Both the position numbers and the translations under genes were made by a program. Positions 62,027-64,000 of a DNA stretch of 64,000 nucleotides are shown here, in pieces. The stretch lies in NCBI GenBank assembly GCA_037447655.1, contig JBBHKE010002683.1:62001-126000 (forward strand), written 5' to 3'. The stretch's first letter is position 1; every line of letters starts with the position of its first letter. The notes beneath the pieces are model-generated. The model made no database searches. It was given only the letters and a program-made list of their open reading frames with translations, and was not told where the DNA came from. The DNA is from Zygnema cylindricum (Eukaryota > Streptophyta > Zygnematophyceae > Zygnematales > Zygnemataceae).

Positions 62027-63324
62027 CACCGCGAATCGTAATTAGAGTTATGTACGCTAATTCCGTCACCCCAAATTTTGACATATCACCATAAATAGAG
62101 TACATTATTCTAAAATATTATTTACATTATTTAAGGTACTTTTTGAATGAGCGTTAATAACTCTAAGGGTATGTCCCCATGTGCATAAGTAAAGGTTTTT
62201 TTCTGTCGTTTTCGTGTAAAACTTAGCGCCGTACTGCCTAAGTTGCAACCGTATGAAGGAATCGCAAATTTGTAAAGTACAATTTGCGTCATCCTCGAAT
62301 TTAGGATGTATGAAAATTTGTCGTCTTGTGTTTTTCGACCCACTTCCACGACAAAAAACGTCATCTTCAACCTTACGTTTAAAACACATGCGCGATGTGT
62401 TTTAAAACTAGGTGTTTTCGATAAACAAATAGGAACATATGTTCGCAAGTGCCGTAATTTTCGAAAATTTTCATACGATCTACAAGGACAAAGAAAAGGT
62501 ACAGAATTCGCTATGTTTTGTCCGTTTGCGTTATAATTCGACGAGGAAAAGTACACAATTTGTTTGGTTTGTCCATTTTCGTCCAGTACGGATTTTTTTT
62601 TGTAAGGGTCTTCAAATTCCCATGCCATTTCACGTCGAGCGGACAGGAGACGTTAAGGCAAAGCGCATCGTCCTCAGCCGTGAAACTGCATAGACTGGAA
62701 TGCGGTGCGTCTACAATAAGACATGCGACGTCATAAGCAGTTCCAAAAAGTAAAAAGTAACGTGCGACCACAGATTGTAGACGTTGACAACCGTCACAGG
62801 TATTGTCGACGTATACAATCGTCACAAGCGTAAGTTACGATAGAGACATAGAGACACTTGAAAACCGGGTCCGGCGGATCCGCGCTAAAATACAAAGTAA
62901 GTTCGCCAAGTTACATGTACATGGGGACATACCCTAATACAGTGCCATTTTAAATAATGTGACGTACGGTCGGTGTCTGACCGTGCAAAATTGTACTTAA
63001 TTAAGTAAAAAAGTACAAATAATGATTTAATACAGGCCGTTATCATGTAACTGCGTTTTAACAAACCGCGTAGTGCAAACGTCATAATGACGTGAAACTG
63101 TACGTTTTGTCAGATTCTGTACATGTAAAACCCTAAAAAACCCATGGACCTAATTTACAGTAGAGATATTCAGCGTCCAAATTTATGCCCAAATTAGAGT
63201 TGATAAATTAGAGTAAATTTGTTTTGAAAAGGGTTGATTACCCAAAATAGAGTTGATAACTCTAATTATTTTTTTTCGTTTTTTTACTCTAATTATTTCT
63301 CTACTCTAATTACGATTCGTGGTG
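62027..63324. mobile_element. TIR element (MITE), family CACCGCGAATC, 1298 bp with nested insertion
   Basis: Ends caccgcgaatcgtaatta and taattacgattcgtggtg, with TA on both sides (62025-62026, 63325-63326). Its right part (gaccgtgcaaaattgtac ... tacaaataatgatttaatac) matches 23552-24166. A separate element at 62167-62934 interrupts it; without that insert the host would be about 0.53 kb, near the size of the other copy. Confidence 0.85.
62167..62934. mobile_element. Harbinger-type TIR element nested in a MITE, 768 bp
   Basis: Inverted ends gggtatgtccccatgt and acatggggacataccc, flanked by TAA on both sides (62164-62166, 62935-62937). GGG ends with TAA duplication fit PIF/Harbinger. Internal frames show no transposase. 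Confidence 0.85.
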
Positions 63325-63326
63325 TA

Positions 63327-64000
63327 CTGTACCGTACAGTACACTTACTGACCGTTATCAGTGTTGATATCTCTGATCGTATCGGAATTTTTACTTAGCC
63401 AAAAATAGCAAAACGGTGTAAGCAACACACTTTAAACGAGCGGTCTACAATCGGCCACGTTTCTTTACGCTATACTGGTCTTCCTAGTGCGAATTTCGCT
63501 TTAATACTGTTGTCTGTAGCCGCTTCGACCTGCTCTTGTAGACGCGTTGATTTTATTAAACCGTGCTCGCGTATCTTGACGTTATTGCATGCAACCTGTC
63601 ATGACGATGTTTCTACTGTGTCCCGATCTCGCCCGTCTGGAGGAACTTGGGAAATCACAATTATAAAGCATTAAGAGTTCTAACAGTGCGAATGTACTAT
63701 AAATTTTATAATGGCCCAGTAATTGCGACTCGATGACAGTATGATTGCAAATGCAATTTCCGACAATCTACAACCTGCATGCTTTCTAATGGCTGGCATT
63801 TCACGTTTGAGACTACAATGATGCTGATACTTTGTTACATTCTAAGAGGTGGTATTGAAATACATTTTGCAAACTTTTCGTAGTTTTGTATGATTTATGT
63901 ACAGCCTTGTCCATTTGACTTGAAAAGATCCACTTCCGTGCCTTTTGCTTTTGTCCTGGTCACATCAGGACCACACACACATCAGCCATAACACATACTG
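63327..64000. other. Unassigned sequence at right edge
   Basis: No gene, repeat pair or RNA gene recognised. Confidence 0.4.

Overview
The window is nuclear DNA of a plant-lineage eukaryote. It has spliced genes with GT-AG introns, a plant-type UPL3/UPL4 HECT ubiquitin ligase, dense LTR retrotransposons and MITEs, and one 10-N assembly gap. A filamin/IPT-TIG/cadherin-like membrane protein unlike familiar land-plant proteins, together with the large repeat load, makes a streptophyte (charophyte) green alga such as Chara my best guess. That assignment is inference, not proof.

Layout. 1-24.2 kb is a nested transposon graveyard. A + strand Ty1/copia element (1-6046, 5' end outside the window) sits inside a minus-strand retroelement fragment (6047-7330). 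That fragment encodes an aspartic protease followed by a captured C5 cytosine DNA methyltransferase domain, cut just before its catalytic motif. A decayed + strand gag with two zinc-knuckle motifs (8666-13286) is split by a solo LTR with a perfect 5-bp target duplication. Next come a copia 3' end running into the gap (13287-14693), small TIR elements and a minisatellite, a second decayed copia (16583-22371, minus), another LTR and a 0.6-kb MITE.

24.7-38.0 kb holds a complete 17-exon UPL3/UPL4 E3 ligase gene (2034 codons plus stop; active-site Cys near residue 2001). 38-46.2 kb is repeat-rich intergenic DNA with MITEs, a Harbinger-like element, a 48-bp perfect palindrome and several tandem repeats.

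46.2-50.2 kb is an intact 8-exon F-box/leucine-rich-repeat gene (811 aa), probably an SCF substrate receptor. 50.2-54.1 kb shows no gene. 54.1-61.2 kb (minus) is a multi-exon type I membrane protein: signal peptide, filamin repeat, two IPT/TIG domains, several cadherin-like repeats, one transmembrane helix and a short basic tail. 61.2-64 kb carries a 33-bp minisatellite and TIR elements, including a Harbinger-type insertion nested in a TA-flanked MITE.

Two of the three host genes belong to the ubiquitin system, but I see no evidence that they are functionally linked. No rRNA, convincing tRNA gene or CRISPR array was seen.
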